Below are positions 47,944-56,457 of a stretch of 64,000 nt of DNA, piece by piece. The notes beneath the pieces were generated by a model, which saw only the letters and a program-made list of their open reading frames with translations, did no database searches and had not been told where the DNA came from. The position numbers and the translations under genes are program-made. The stretch spans positions 1 through 64,000 of the forward strand of contig JAFWAC010000034.1 of NCBI GenBank assembly GCA_017507805.1, written 5' to 3'. Origin of the DNA: Clostridia bacterium (GTDB lineage Bacteria; Bacillota; Clostridia; Oscillospirales; Acutalibacteraceae). Each line of letters opens with the position of its first letter. The first letter of the stretch is position 1.

Positions 47944-50784
47944 TTAATCAAGCCCGAATTCTTCACGCTTATTTTTAATTTCTTTATTAATGGACACAAC
48001 CGCGGAATTAAGCGCTTCTCGCGGTTCCCTCGATTCATATACAACCTCGCGGAAAGCGAAGCTGAAATGACGGGATGTGTAATATCCGCCTGCAACCTCG
48101 GGGATGTTATCAAGCCACTGTCTCTGAACATCTATACTGCTTTTAGTAATCCTGTCCCAGCTCAGCGTATCAAAGGCTTGGTTGTTGGCAGACATATATC
48201 TGCCCGAGGCTCCCAACAATATTTCCATTTCGTTGGCATAACTTGCCTGTATTTCAGCACTGCACCACCATTTGATAAACGACCATGCCGCCTGCTTATT
48301 CTCAGACTTTTGCATGATAATACAGCCTGATACCGTTGCAACGATTGTTCTGTCAACCGTGCCGTCCTCTCGGCGGGTGCCGGGTATGGGGAGCATTACC
48401 CAGCTTCCCTTTATTTCGGGAGCAAAAACCTCTAATTGGTTATATGAGCCCAGGCTTGCAACAGCAACCGGCATCTCGCCGCTTCTGAATCTGTTTGAGA
48501 AATCGAATGAAAGCGGCTGCTTATAATCCGTGAACAGCTCGGTAAACTCGCTAAAAGCCGAAACCGCCTCTGTGCTGTTAAGCAGAGAAGCTTCCCCTTT
48601 CTCGGAATAATATTCTCCGCCGCGTTGCAAGAAAAGCATTGAAAAGCCGTCCATACCGGATGAAAAGCCGAACTCCAGATAATTGTTCTGAAGCTTTGCC
48701 AAAACACTTTCAAAGATATCCTCCCAGGTTTCAAAGCTCTCCAAGGAAATATTAAGCTTGCGCATAACATCTGTTCTTACAAAAAGCATCGGAAAGCCCT
48801 GTGCTTCAGGTAAAGCATATACCCCGCCCTCCAAACGGAAGGGCTTTACGGCACTCTCGTCAAACCACCCGATAACGGTGTCAAAATCCTCCATCTTAGA
48901 TAAATCGACCACCGCATTTCTCAATGCAAAGTTTACCGGGTCAGACTGTCCTTGCGAAAGCGCAACATCCGGACCTATTCCGGCAAGGGTGGCAGGGAGA
49001 AGCGAGCCGCCGTTTACCAACTGAAAAACAACACCTATTTTTTCCGAAGCAGTGAAATCCTTTGTCATTTGACGGATTACCTGTGCCTGGTCTCTGCCGC
49101 CGGAGCTTAACCACACCTTTATACTGCTTTCGGTTTCAATCTCTGTTTCCTCCAAGGAATTATAATCCTCTGAATATGAAAGTATCAGTTGCTTCAAATG
49201 GTGAATAAGTGTTTTGAAAAAGCCCGAATGTGCTTTTGGCAATTTCTCGCTTTCAGGAGAAAAAATCAGCTTGTCTATTTCCAAGGGCTGTAACAGCTCT
49301 GCCGATTGCCAATTTGCAAGTGCAGAAATTGCTTCCTTGAAAGCCGAAAGTGTGCTTGCGATATTCGCCGGCTTATCGGTCATTTTGTCAAGCTGTGTGC
49401 ACAAGGTATGGAAATATGCCGTGTTGGAGCCTTCACCCGATTGCTTTAAAAGCATTTCCTCAATTTCCTTGAGCCTCTTGCTTAACTCCCTCATCTTCTC
49501 TATTGTTTCGGGAATCATCTTATCAAATTTGTAGTCTCTGCCCATATCGGGATCAACACCGGTAACCATAACGACATCCAGGTATGTATCGTTCAATTCA
49601 GCTATCAGCAGATTAACCTGTTGAACCAGGTCTGCACTTTTGCCAAGATTGACCTCCATCCGCAGTGTGTGCTTTCCCTTTGTGAAATAAAAACGGTAGG
49701 GCTCCTCTCCGCCAAGCCTGTCAAGCTGCCAGGAGGAGTCATATTCAAAGGAAAGCTCTGCTGCTTCCGAAAAAGGAATTTCCCCATCAATATAAAGGGC
49801 TCTCGAGGAAAAGGAATTTTCTTTCTGGTCCTGCTTAAAGCGCAAAGCAATTGTGTAAAGACCGTCCTGCGGAATATCAATTTCCCACTCTATCCATTCA
49901 CCGGAGTTTTTCCATTTGTCGCCGCCGATGGTATTCATTTTCACAAGATAAGAATGATAGGGTGTGGTGTTTGGAGACGTGCGGTCATTAAGCTGAGAAA
50001 TTGACTGCACCGATTTGGCAGCGGTTTTTTCCGCCTCAAAAATATAGCTTTCGTCAGCGTCCCTTTTGCCGTCCTTTACCAAAGCATCTATATATGTATC
50101 GTATGAAATCAATTCCTTTGCCGGTGTAAGTGAAATACCGCCCAGAACAAAATCAACCTCCGCCGCCGAAACCTTTATAATATGTGTTCCTTCTGAAAGA
50201 TAAAGACACAGCGGTGTTGCGGTATATCTTTCATAATCGTAAAAATATTCCGAATACCAACCGCTTTTTTGGGTGCGCTTTGGAAGCAGCTCATTGCCCT
50301 TGCTGTCACAGCCGACCTCCTCGTCTTGCCAGACACGGGGTATGCGAATATCATTACATTGAGAAAATAAAGCCTCGCCGTCAACCGTTATTGAAATTTC
50401 ATAATCTGTATTAACAGCTTGCTCGTAACCGCTGTAATATTCAAATGCGATGTTATACAAGCCCGAATGTGTCACAGTGAATGAAAAAGCCGCAGTAGCT
50501 TCCTTAAGCAAAATGCCGTCCTTTCCGGTTTCAAGGACATTCTGTATTATCTGTCCGTCCCAAACGGCATCCTTCACACTCAATATGAGATTATCCTTTC
50601 CGGCGCCTTTGTCGGAAAGCCTTGAAATATATTCCTGATAATCCACAGTATTTTCAGCCACATCGCCCTGTGACGCCGAGATATCGTTTGAGGAATAAGC
50701 TGATGGCTTTGTATCAGCCGTTACACAAAAAGAAAATGCATATAACAACAGCAATACCAAGACCAAACTTAACAACCGTTTCAT
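47944..50784 (-). CDS. Substrate-binding protein fused to carbohydrate-binding-like modules
   Basis: A 946-residue extracytoplasmic protein. The signal peptide probably ends near FCVTA-DT; the Cys at 20 is preceded by Ser-Phe and not by a lipobox, so it may not be lipidated. Two beta-sandwich modules of the CBM6/35 kind follow: about 45-215 (FTVTHSGLYNIAFEYYSG) and 235-390 (GEWIEWEIDIPQDGLYTIALRF). A helical linker (400-540) leads to a family 1 solute-binding domain (about 555-930). Binding proteins are usually about 400-550 residues, so the 540-residue N-terminal extension is unusual. First gene of the transport operon, with GGAGG 7 bases before the ATG. It should capture and hand over long glycan fragments. 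Confidence 0.88.
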   Translation of the reverse strand: MKRLLSLVLVLLLLYAFSFCVTADTKPSAYSSNDISASQGDVAENTVDYQEYISRLSDKGAGKDNLILSVKDAVWDGQIIQNVLETGKDGILLKEATAAFSFTVTHSGLYNIAFEYYSGYEQAVNTDYEISITVDGEALFSQCNDIRIPRVWQDEEVGCDSKGNELLPKRTQKSGWYSEYFYDYERYTATPLCLYLSEGTHIIKVSAAEVDFVLGGISLTPAKELISYDTYIDALVKDGKRDADESYIFEAEKTAAKSVQSISQLNDRTSPNTTPYHSYLVKMNTIGGDKWKNSGEWIEWEIDIPQDGLYTIALRFKQDQKENSFSSRALYIDGEIPFSEAAELSFEYDSSWQLDRLGGEEPYRFYFTKGKHTLRMEVNLGKSADLVQQVNLLIAELNDTYLDVVMVTGVDPDMGRDYKFDKMIPETIEKMRELSKRLKEIEEMLLKQSGEGSNTAYFHTLCTQLDKMTDKPANIASTLSAFKEAISALANWQSAELLQPLEIDKLIFSPESEKLPKAHSGFFKTLIHHLKQLILSYSEDYNSLEETEIETESSIKVWLSSGGRDQAQVIRQMTKDFTASEKIGVVFQLVNGGSLLPATLAGIGPDVALSQGQSDPVNFALRNAVVDLSKMEDFDTVIGWFDESAVKPFRLEGGVYALPEAQGFPMLFVRTDVMRKLNISLESFETWEDIFESVLAKLQNNYLEFGFSSGMDGFSMLFLQRGGEYYSEKGEASLLNSTEAVSAFSEFTELFTDYKQPLSFDFSNRFRSGEMPVAVASLGSYNQLEVFAPEIKGSWVMLPIPGTRREDGTVDRTIVATVSGCIIMQKSENKQAAWSFIKWWCSAEIQASYANEMEILLGASGRYMSANNQAFDTLSWDRITKSSIDVQRQWLDNIPEVAGGYYTSRHFSFAFREVVYESREPREALNSAVVSINKEIKNKREEFGLD

Positions 50785-50821
50785 TTAAATTCCTCCAAAA
50801 ACAAAAACATAGATTTCGTTA

Positions 50822-50832
50822 ATTATATTATA
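50822..50832 (-). promoter_or_regulatory. Candidate -10 boxes for the transport operon
   Basis: Two overlapping TATAAT hexamers on the minus strand, 38-48 bases before the ATG of the binding-protein gene. A/T-rich sequence surrounds them and no clear -35 was found. The 196-base region to the divergent regulator probably contains the regulator's operators. Confidence 0.4.
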
Positions 50833-50926
50833 AAATAACTTTTTGTTTTTTTAACTATTATTTTTTACCAATTTGCTAACAATTTACCTTGTTTTTTTAC
50901 TATTTTATTCTTATTACACAAAATCG

Positions 50927-50956
50927 TTGACCTTTTTACTCTTGCTGTGATATAAT
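50927..50956 (+). promoter_or_regulatory. Promoter of the araC-like/GH13 pair
   Basis: TTGACC at 50927-50932, an 18-base spacer, and TATAAT at 50951-50956, with a TG one base upstream giving an extended -10 (TGATATAAT). It lies 24 bases before the ATG chosen for the regulator. This is the best sigma-A-type promoter seen in the window. Confidence 0.8.
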
Positions 50957-50980
50957 GCCAATGAAAGGCGCGTGTTATTA

Positions 50981-51802
50981 ATGAAAGGAATATTATCTTT
51001 TAATAACCCTATACTCGGTAATGCTATTTTGGATAACGGAATTTGCATTAACCGCGATGCTTACGGGTTTGCAAACCCTCACAGCCATTCTTTTTTCGAG
51101 CTACAGTATATTTTGATTGGCGGCGGTACCTATTATGTTAATAACACAAAATATTCCGTAAAGGCAGATGATATTTTTTTCATAAATGTCGGAACCGAAC
51201 ACCGTTTCGAGCTTGACCCGGGTTCAATTATGGTGAACCTGATATTTGAATCACCGAAAATCTTTGCCAAAGAGGTACAGCAAGAGCTTTCGTCTTTAGA
51301 CTCGCTAATAAAACCTTCTGATATTCAGGCGTATGAAATCAAGCACCTGATCTTTGATTCGGAAAATGAAATCAACAATCAAAAAAAGGGCTATCAAAAC
51401 ATCGTTAAATGCAATATTGAAAAAATACTTCTATTGCTTTTCCGGATTTCCGAATCAAAAAACAAGCAGAGTAAAGCCAATATCTTTTTCTCCGAAATAA
51501 TAAAGTATATTGACGATAATTTATACGATGTAACATTGCCCCAAACAGCAAAAAAATTCAACTATAATGTATCTTATTTCAGCAGAATTTTTCATCAGAA
51601 TGTCGGTCTTACCTTTTCTGAATATATCACAACTGCAAAACTGAGCAACGCGCTTCAGCTTATAATAACCACCAACAAAAGCATTGAAGAAATCAGTAGC
51701 ATCTGCGGCTTTAAAAATCACAATATTTTTTGTCAAAAATTCAAGTATTACACGCAGCAAACTCCGACAGAATACAGAAAGCATTGGCGTGAAAGGAATT
51801 AA
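50981..51802 (+). CDS. AraC-family transcriptional regulator
   Basis: A 273-residue cytoplasmic regulator. The N-terminal cupin-type sensor domain (about 20-115) has HSHSFFELQYIL and GGGTYYVNNTKYSVKADDIFFIN. The C-terminal pair of helix-turn-helix motifs (about 175-273) reads TLPQTAKKFNYNVSYFSRIFHQNVGLTFSEYI and SIEEISSICGFKNHNIFCQKFKYYTQQTPTEYRK. Start: ATG at 50981; a GTG three codons earlier is possible, but AAAGG would then be only 3 bases away. It is divergent from the transport operon and sits in front of a GH13 gene, so it probably senses a sugar and activates both sides. Confidence 0.92.
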   Translation: MKGILSFNNPILGNAILDNGICINRDAYGFANPHSHSFFELQYILIGGGTYYVNNTKYSVKADDIFFINVGTEHRFELDPGSIMVNLIFESPKIFAKEVQQELSSLDSLIKPSDIQAYEIKHLIFDSENEINNQKKGYQNIVKCNIEKILLLLFRISESKNKQSKANIFFSEIIKYIDDNLYDVTLPQTAKKFNYNVSYFSRIFHQNVGLTFSEYITTAKLSNALQLIITTNKSIEEISSICGFKNHNIFCQKFKYYTQQTPTEYRKHWRERN

Positions 51803-51808
51803 TGCATT

Positions 51809-53200
51809 ATGAGAAATGTTTTTGATTTGACGCCAAGCTTCAAGCCTGACAATGAAGTGAGCTTAGAGGGGAATACCCCCGAATGGGCAAAAAGCTTAAT
51901 TATAGCAAACTGCAGAATTGAAACCCTCACCGAGGAAGGCACCTTCACGGCGGCAATTCCAAGGTTAAAGCATTTTGCGGAAATGGGTGTGAACGGAATA
52001 TGGTTAAATCCCGTTCACGAGCATTCGCCGCTTCTTCCGCGCTTTAGTCCCCGTCCGGACGCTCCCTCCGTCAGACACGGCTACGGTTTTTTTGACCACG
52101 AAAAATTATGCAGTGAGCTTGGCAGTGAGGATGACTTCCGCCTTTTTGTTGAGGAAGCACATAAATTAAAAATCAGAATATTTTATGATGCCGTTCCGCA
52201 CGGTGTAACTCATGACGCACCCATTGTTAAGGAGCATCCCGATTGGATAAAAAAGGATGAAAACGGCAATATGACCGGCACATGGGCAATGCTCGATTTT
52301 GATTTTGAAAACGAGGACTGCCTTAATTGGTATGTAAATGCCTGCGCGAATTGGGTTTTAAAATTCAACTTAGACGGAATCCGCTGTGATGTGGAGCCAT
52401 TTGTGACGGGGCCTGAGCTTGTTTGGAGCAAGGTGCGTAAGAAATGCTATGACGCGGGCAAAAAAATAATCATTTTTTCGGAACACCCCACCCATAATCG
52501 CGGCGCCTTTGATTTTGAACAAATCGGTATCGGTAATATTCCGGGCAAGCAATTTTCTTTTGATTCCCGCAATTTTTTCATGGAAAACAATATTGTTGAC
52601 TGTGTAAAAAATACAGGATACGGTATGCATGGAGAAGGCGCTCACAGGCTGTATACCTTTGCGGTTTCCTGTCACGATTCACCCGAATACAGGATTGGCG
52701 GCAATGTATTAAAATTCGGTTATCAGGCACTTTTTTCTCCCTTTATCCCGCTGTTTTTTGTTGGCGAGGAATGGAACAATGATTATCCGGGGCAGTTGCT
52801 TTATACGCGGTACATTGATTGGTCGCTTTTAGATAACGAAAATCATAAGACATTTTACGACACGGTTTGCAGAATGATTTTTATCAGAAAAAGCTACCCT
52901 GAAATTTTTGAATATTTCCCGGAAAACCACAGGGAAAGCAATATATGTTCAGTTAAAACTGACTCTGACGGTCTCACCGCATACGCCCGTTTTTTCGATA
53001 AAAAAGCTATACTTATCATCCCGAACAACACCGAAACAGAGACCTATATTACAGCGGAAATCCCCTTTGCCGAAATGAATATACATAAACCCAAATTTTC
53101 TGCAAAGGAATTATTATTTAATTCTGCGGTTAAAGCCACTGATAATACCGTGGCTGTTTCTGTTAAACCAAACAGCCTCGCTGTTGTTTTAATCGAATAA
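51809..53200 (+). CDS. Cytoplasmic GH13 family enzyme
   Basis: A 463-residue enzyme without signal peptide. The GH13 barrel is recognisable: FAEMGVNGIWLNPVHEHSP (56-73), region I YDAVPHG (D127), region II GIRCDVEPF (D194, nucleophile), region III IIFSEHPT (E225, acid/base), region IV SCHDSPEY (H289, D290). In region I the usual Asn-His is His-Gly. A short C-terminal beta domain completes it. Six bases after the regulator stop, so co-transcribed. It most likely trims imported alpha-linked oligosaccharides. The divergence of region I from amylases means the substrate could be unusual. Confidence 0.85.
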   Translation: MRNVFDLTPSFKPDNEVSLEGNTPEWAKSLIIANCRIETLTEEGTFTAAIPRLKHFAEMGVNGIWLNPVHEHSPLLPRFSPRPDAPSVRHGYGFFDHEKLCSELGSEDDFRLFVEEAHKLKIRIFYDAVPHGVTHDAPIVKEHPDWIKKDENGNMTGTWAMLDFDFENEDCLNWYVNACANWVLKFNLDGIRCDVEPFVTGPELVWSKVRKKCYDAGKKIIIFSEHPTHNRGAFDFEQIGIGNIPGKQFSFDSRNFFMENNIVDCVKNTGYGMHGEGAHRLYTFAVSCHDSPEYRIGGNVLKFGYQALFSPFIPLFFVGEEWNNDYPGQLLYTRYIDWSLLDNENHKTFYDTVCRMIFIRKSYPEIFEYFPENHRESNICSVKTDSDGLTAYARFFDKKAILIIPNNTETETYITAEIPFAEMNIHKPKFSAKELLFNSAVKATDNTVAVSVKPNSLAVVLIE

Positions 53201-53236
53201 GCTTTATTATTCATAAATTGATATAACGATAACAAA

Positions 53237-53286
53237 ACCTCCTACGGCAGTTCTTTTGATACTACCGTAGGAGGTCGTTTTTTTCT
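53237..53286. terminator. Bidirectional terminator between converging units
   Basis: A 15-bp stem (ACCTCCTACGGCAGT at 53237-53251, partner at 53261-53275, one mismatch that is a G-U pair in RNA) with a 9-base loop. It is followed by CGTTTTTTT for the plus-strand pair; a shorter TTTT lies on the other side for the fucosidase unit. Confidence 0.88.
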
Positions 53287-53324
53287 ATTATAGTTTTACA
53301 CCCGATTTGGGTATTAGCTCCGGC

Positions 53325-54602
53325 TTAATAAACCGTTATGTCTCTAAGCTTCCAATCCTCTACTGCATCGGTAACACGAAGTTCAATTTTAGAAGCCGTA
53401 AGATTTTGAGTTTCGATAATGCGCTTATGACCGATACTCTTTCCGCTGTATATAACCTTTCCGTCTGCAAGAACCTCAAATGTATTGATACGCTGTCCCT
53501 TTGAAATATCCTCTCTGATTACGATATAGGAAATCTGTTTAGGTTCTTGTGTGCAAAGGGTTAAGTCGGTTGAAGTCTTAATCGGGGTTCCGAAATGCTT
53601 TTTAAGGAGCTTTCCGAACTCAACAAACTGCTGTTCATCCTCAAAGAGACCGCCCTTTGCGATTGACATACCAATTAAAAGGTTGCTGTTTCTACCGACA
53701 GTTTCAATATAACGGCTGAGTAATTCCTCCGGACTGTAAATCAAGTGTGTCTCACCTTCAGCCCAGCCCCAGCCGCCTTCGGAAGCGCATTGGAGACGGT
53801 TGCCCATATCTGCCTCGGCAGGATTATAATACTTTCCGTAAAGAGAGCCGACACCAACCTCTTCGTTCTCAACTGTACCTGTGAAATTCGCCTCATCATA
53901 GCTTGTAGCTGCAAAACACACCTCGGGTGCAACGCCTCTCTCGTTTCCTACCCATCTCACATTTTGTGTGTGGTCACGCGGGCCTTGGAAGCAAACTGCA
54001 TTAGGCTGATATTTTTTAAGCATTCCTGTTATATCTATTTTACTCTCAGGTAAAACACCGCCGTCAAACCAAATCTCAAACAGCTCGCCGTACTCTGTCC
54101 AAAGCTCGGTAAGCTGGGCTTCAACAAATTTAAGGTATCCGAGATAGAACTCAGAATTAAAATCAACCGACTCAGGTCCATTGATGCCATAATAATAATT
54201 GTGATTGAGGCAATAATAAATTCCGGGCTTTACATCATATTTTTTGCAGGCGTCAATAAACTCACGGACAATATCCCTGCACCCATTTTCCCACGACATT
54301 GAGCCTACGGTATAATCGGTTTCTTTGGAGGGCCACAAACAAAATCCGTCTCCGTGCTTTGCAACGAGTACGGCATAATTTGCACCCATTTCCTTAGCAA
54401 CCCTTACCCATTGGTCAGGATCAGGATTGGGAAGCTCAAAATCCTCCGGTCTGTTTAAATCTCTTACATCTTTACCTATTTTAGTAATATTTGCTCTGCA
54501 TTCCGTTGTCATATAGTGCTTTGCCAGGAAATAATGTATTATTACTCCTAACTCTTGGTCCTGCCATTCAAGCTGTTGTTTTGTTGGTTGTACGATTTTC
54601 AT
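53325..54602 (-). CDS. GH29 alpha-L-fucosidase family enzyme
   Basis: A 425-residue cytoplasmic enzyme. GH29 blocks: WQDQELGVIIHYFLAKHY (13-30), AKEMGANYAVLVAKHGDGFCLWPSKETDYTV (69-99), and the nucleophile D180 in EIWFDGG. GRNSNLLIGMS, with its Asn-Leu-Leu, is the end of the barrel. A short beta domain with YIVIREDISKGQRI follows. No signal peptide, while most gut GH29 enzymes are secreted, so it would act on imported fucosylated oligosaccharides. ATG with AAGGAG upstream. Twenty-four bases after the DUF4091 gene, one operon. Confidence 0.88.
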   Translation of the reverse strand: MKIVQPTKQQLEWQDQELGVIIHYFLAKHYMTTECRANITKIGKDVRDLNRPEDFELPNPDPDQWVRVAKEMGANYAVLVAKHGDGFCLWPSKETDYTVGSMSWENGCRDIVREFIDACKKYDVKPGIYYCLNHNYYYGINGPESVDFNSEFYLGYLKFVEAQLTELWTEYGELFEIWFDGGVLPESKIDITGMLKKYQPNAVCFQGPRDHTQNVRWVGNERGVAPEVCFAATSYDEANFTGTVENEEVGVGSLYGKYYNPAEADMGNRLQCASEGGWGWAEGETHLIYSPEELLSRYIETVGRNSNLLIGMSIAKGGLFEDEQQFVEFGKLLKKHFGTPIKTSTDLTLCTQEPKQISYIVIREDISKGQRINTFEVLADGKVIYSGKSIGHKRIIETQNLTASKIELRVTDAVEDWKLRDITVY

Positions 54603-54626
54603 AGTAATTCTCCTTATATAATTTTT

Positions 54627-56294
54627 TTAGTTTTCTCTGTATTTTGCGATTGCTCTGTTGATTTTTTCTCTTGTTTTCAATAAATATTCTGCTTCGCGCG
54701 GATAGCTTTTAAAATCCACAGCTTCTTTTTCCTGCTCAATGATACCCAAAACATATTCTTTTCCGTAAAGCTGTTCACAAAGCTTAAAGGCACGCATATC
54801 CTGCAAGCCGTCAAAGAATACAAGTAATCTGATTGACTCCCATGGACATCCGTCAGGGCCGGGATAAACCGACAGAGCATCACCCGAAGCCGCAAAATAT
54901 TCACCGTCTGTGTTCATAAAAGGATTTACCGAGGCATAGGAAAACTGGTTGAAATAAAAATTATATCCCCAATGCAAAAATCCCTTTATATCGAATTTAT
55001 AAAGCTGAGTGCCCAATATTCGGTTTCTGAACGAGGGCATTGCAACCAATCGGTTTGAAAAGCCCTCCCTGTCCTCTGTAAGGCAGTAGTATCCCCACAG
55101 GTCAGGCACCTTGTTTTCAATAAATTTTGCTATATGGCTTATGGAAACTACAGGCTGCTTCACCGCGCCCGAGGAATAAAAATCAAAGCTTGAAAGCGCG
55201 TCCATAATAGGATAACCCTCCACCAAAGGCTCAACTATCGCTTTTGCCTTGAGATAACCCTCAAGCTGTTTTTCGTTAGGCTCATCCGAAATATGGAACC
55301 AACAGCGCTTGTCGGCACCGTCAAGCTGTTTCATATGCGCCAAAAAGCTCGGAATAAAGGCTCTTAAGAAATCGGCATATTCATCACTCAAGGCATCGGT
55401 TTCCCAGCCGAAAAGCTTTTTATATTCTCCGTCCACCGTTGCCATAATTTTAGGAGCCGCCTTTGCACCCCATTGGGTAAAGAAATGGGCAATTTCAAAA
55501 TATTTTATGCCAATGCGGTTGCACATTTCCACCCATCTGTCCAAAAGAGAAAAATCAAAGGAATAAATACCGTTCTCCAGCGCAACACCAACCAACTGCA
55601 TTGTATCGCGCTCACCGCCGACATAGGTGTCGAGCGCGAGGGTGAAAACAGGGGTAAGAAGCATATTCACGCCGTATTTAACGGCAGTTTTGGCAAAGTT
55701 TTCTATAATTTCAAAATGTCTGTCATCAAAGGCTTCGGTATTATAATACCTTTTCAGGCTGTCACAGTGAAACCACTGTGTGAATTTCAGGTCTTGCTCC
55801 GGCAAAAAGGCATCAATGATTTCCAGATTAAAGGTCACACTGTACCGCCCGTTTTTTTCTGTTCTGAACAAATGCTCATAATCAAAGCAGAAGGTTATCG
55901 GATAAATTCCGGGCTCAATTTTGCCTTGCGGATCAATTTCCACCATAAGGCTTCTCAGATTATTCGCAACCGCAAGTCTGCCGTTTGGCTCCAAGGGCTG
56001 CATAACATCGGGATAAAGTCCGGGTTGCTTGGATATAAAAATATCGTCACTGTTAGGGCCTGCCGCCAACTGCACGGGCACCGGCTCAATTCTGCAAACA
56101 CGAACATATTCCTTAATTTCCGATTCAACAGACAAATAGGCATAACCCGTTCCGATTTCGGGTGAAGCCTGATAGCAAATCTCAAAATGGAACAGCTCGT
56201 TTTTAAGGCAGGAAGCCTTTGTAAATTCCTGCTTTTGCGAAACCGTCTCGGTTAAAAAGCATTTTTCCAAAGATGAAATTGTTTTAATTCTCAT
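54627..56294 (-). CDS. DUF4091 / GH123-like glycoside hydrolase
   Basis: A 555-residue cytoplasmic protein. N-terminal beta domain (1-155), then a barrel with WFHISDEPNEKQLEGYLKAK, the acid-pair motif position of GH123 (D-E), DALSSFDFYSSGAVKQ, GFLHWGYNFYFNQF and the DUF4091 ending PWESIRLLVFFDGLQDMRAFKLCEQL. GH123 enzymes remove beta-N-acetylgalactosamine by substrate-assisted catalysis. Family assignment is by these blocks; specificity is inference. No signal peptide. Start: ATG with GGTGA only, so translation may be modest. Confidence 0.8.
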   Translation of the reverse strand: MRIKTISSLEKCFLTETVSQKQEFTKASCLKNELFHFEICYQASPEIGTGYAYLSVESEIKEYVRVCRIEPVPVQLAAGPNSDDIFISKQPGLYPDVMQPLEPNGRLAVANNLRSLMVEIDPQGKIEPGIYPITFCFDYEHLFRTEKNGRYSVTFNLEIIDAFLPEQDLKFTQWFHCDSLKRYYNTEAFDDRHFEIIENFAKTAVKYGVNMLLTPVFTLALDTYVGGERDTMQLVGVALENGIYSFDFSLLDRWVEMCNRIGIKYFEIAHFFTQWGAKAAPKIMATVDGEYKKLFGWETDALSDEYADFLRAFIPSFLAHMKQLDGADKRCWFHISDEPNEKQLEGYLKAKAIVEPLVEGYPIMDALSSFDFYSSGAVKQPVVSISHIAKFIENKVPDLWGYYCLTEDREGFSNRLVAMPSFRNRILGTQLYKFDIKGFLHWGYNFYFNQFSYASVNPFMNTDGEYFAASGDALSVYPGPDGCPWESIRLLVFFDGLQDMRAFKLCEQLYGKEYVLGIIEQEKEAVDFKSYPREAEYLLKTREKINRAIAKYREN

Positions 56295-56323
56295 AAAATC
56301 ACCAACAAAGCAAGGTTAAATTA

Positions 56324-56365
56324 AATGGGACTACTCTGCTTTAATCAAGCAAAAACAGTCCCATT
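56324..56365 (-). terminator. Hairpin between the GLUG surface protein and the DUF4091 unit
   Basis: AATGGGACT (56324-56332) and its complement (56357-56365) enclose a second stem, TGCTT/AAGCA (56337-56351). It is followed on the minus strand by TTTAATTTAACC. It may end the upstream transcript or be part of the leader of the DUF4091 gene, whose ATG lies 30 bases downstream. Confidence 0.45.
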
Positions 56366-56457
56366 GCTTATGGAATATGATAGCATTAAACCTATTTAAT
56401 GTAAATAGAACAAATGCAAAAAAACCTATACAATTTGGACATAACTCAAAGAAAATA

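Noticed and set aside
55473-56165. Plus-strand open frame of 230 codons
   Set aside because: Antisense to the DUF4091 gene; no start site and no domain.
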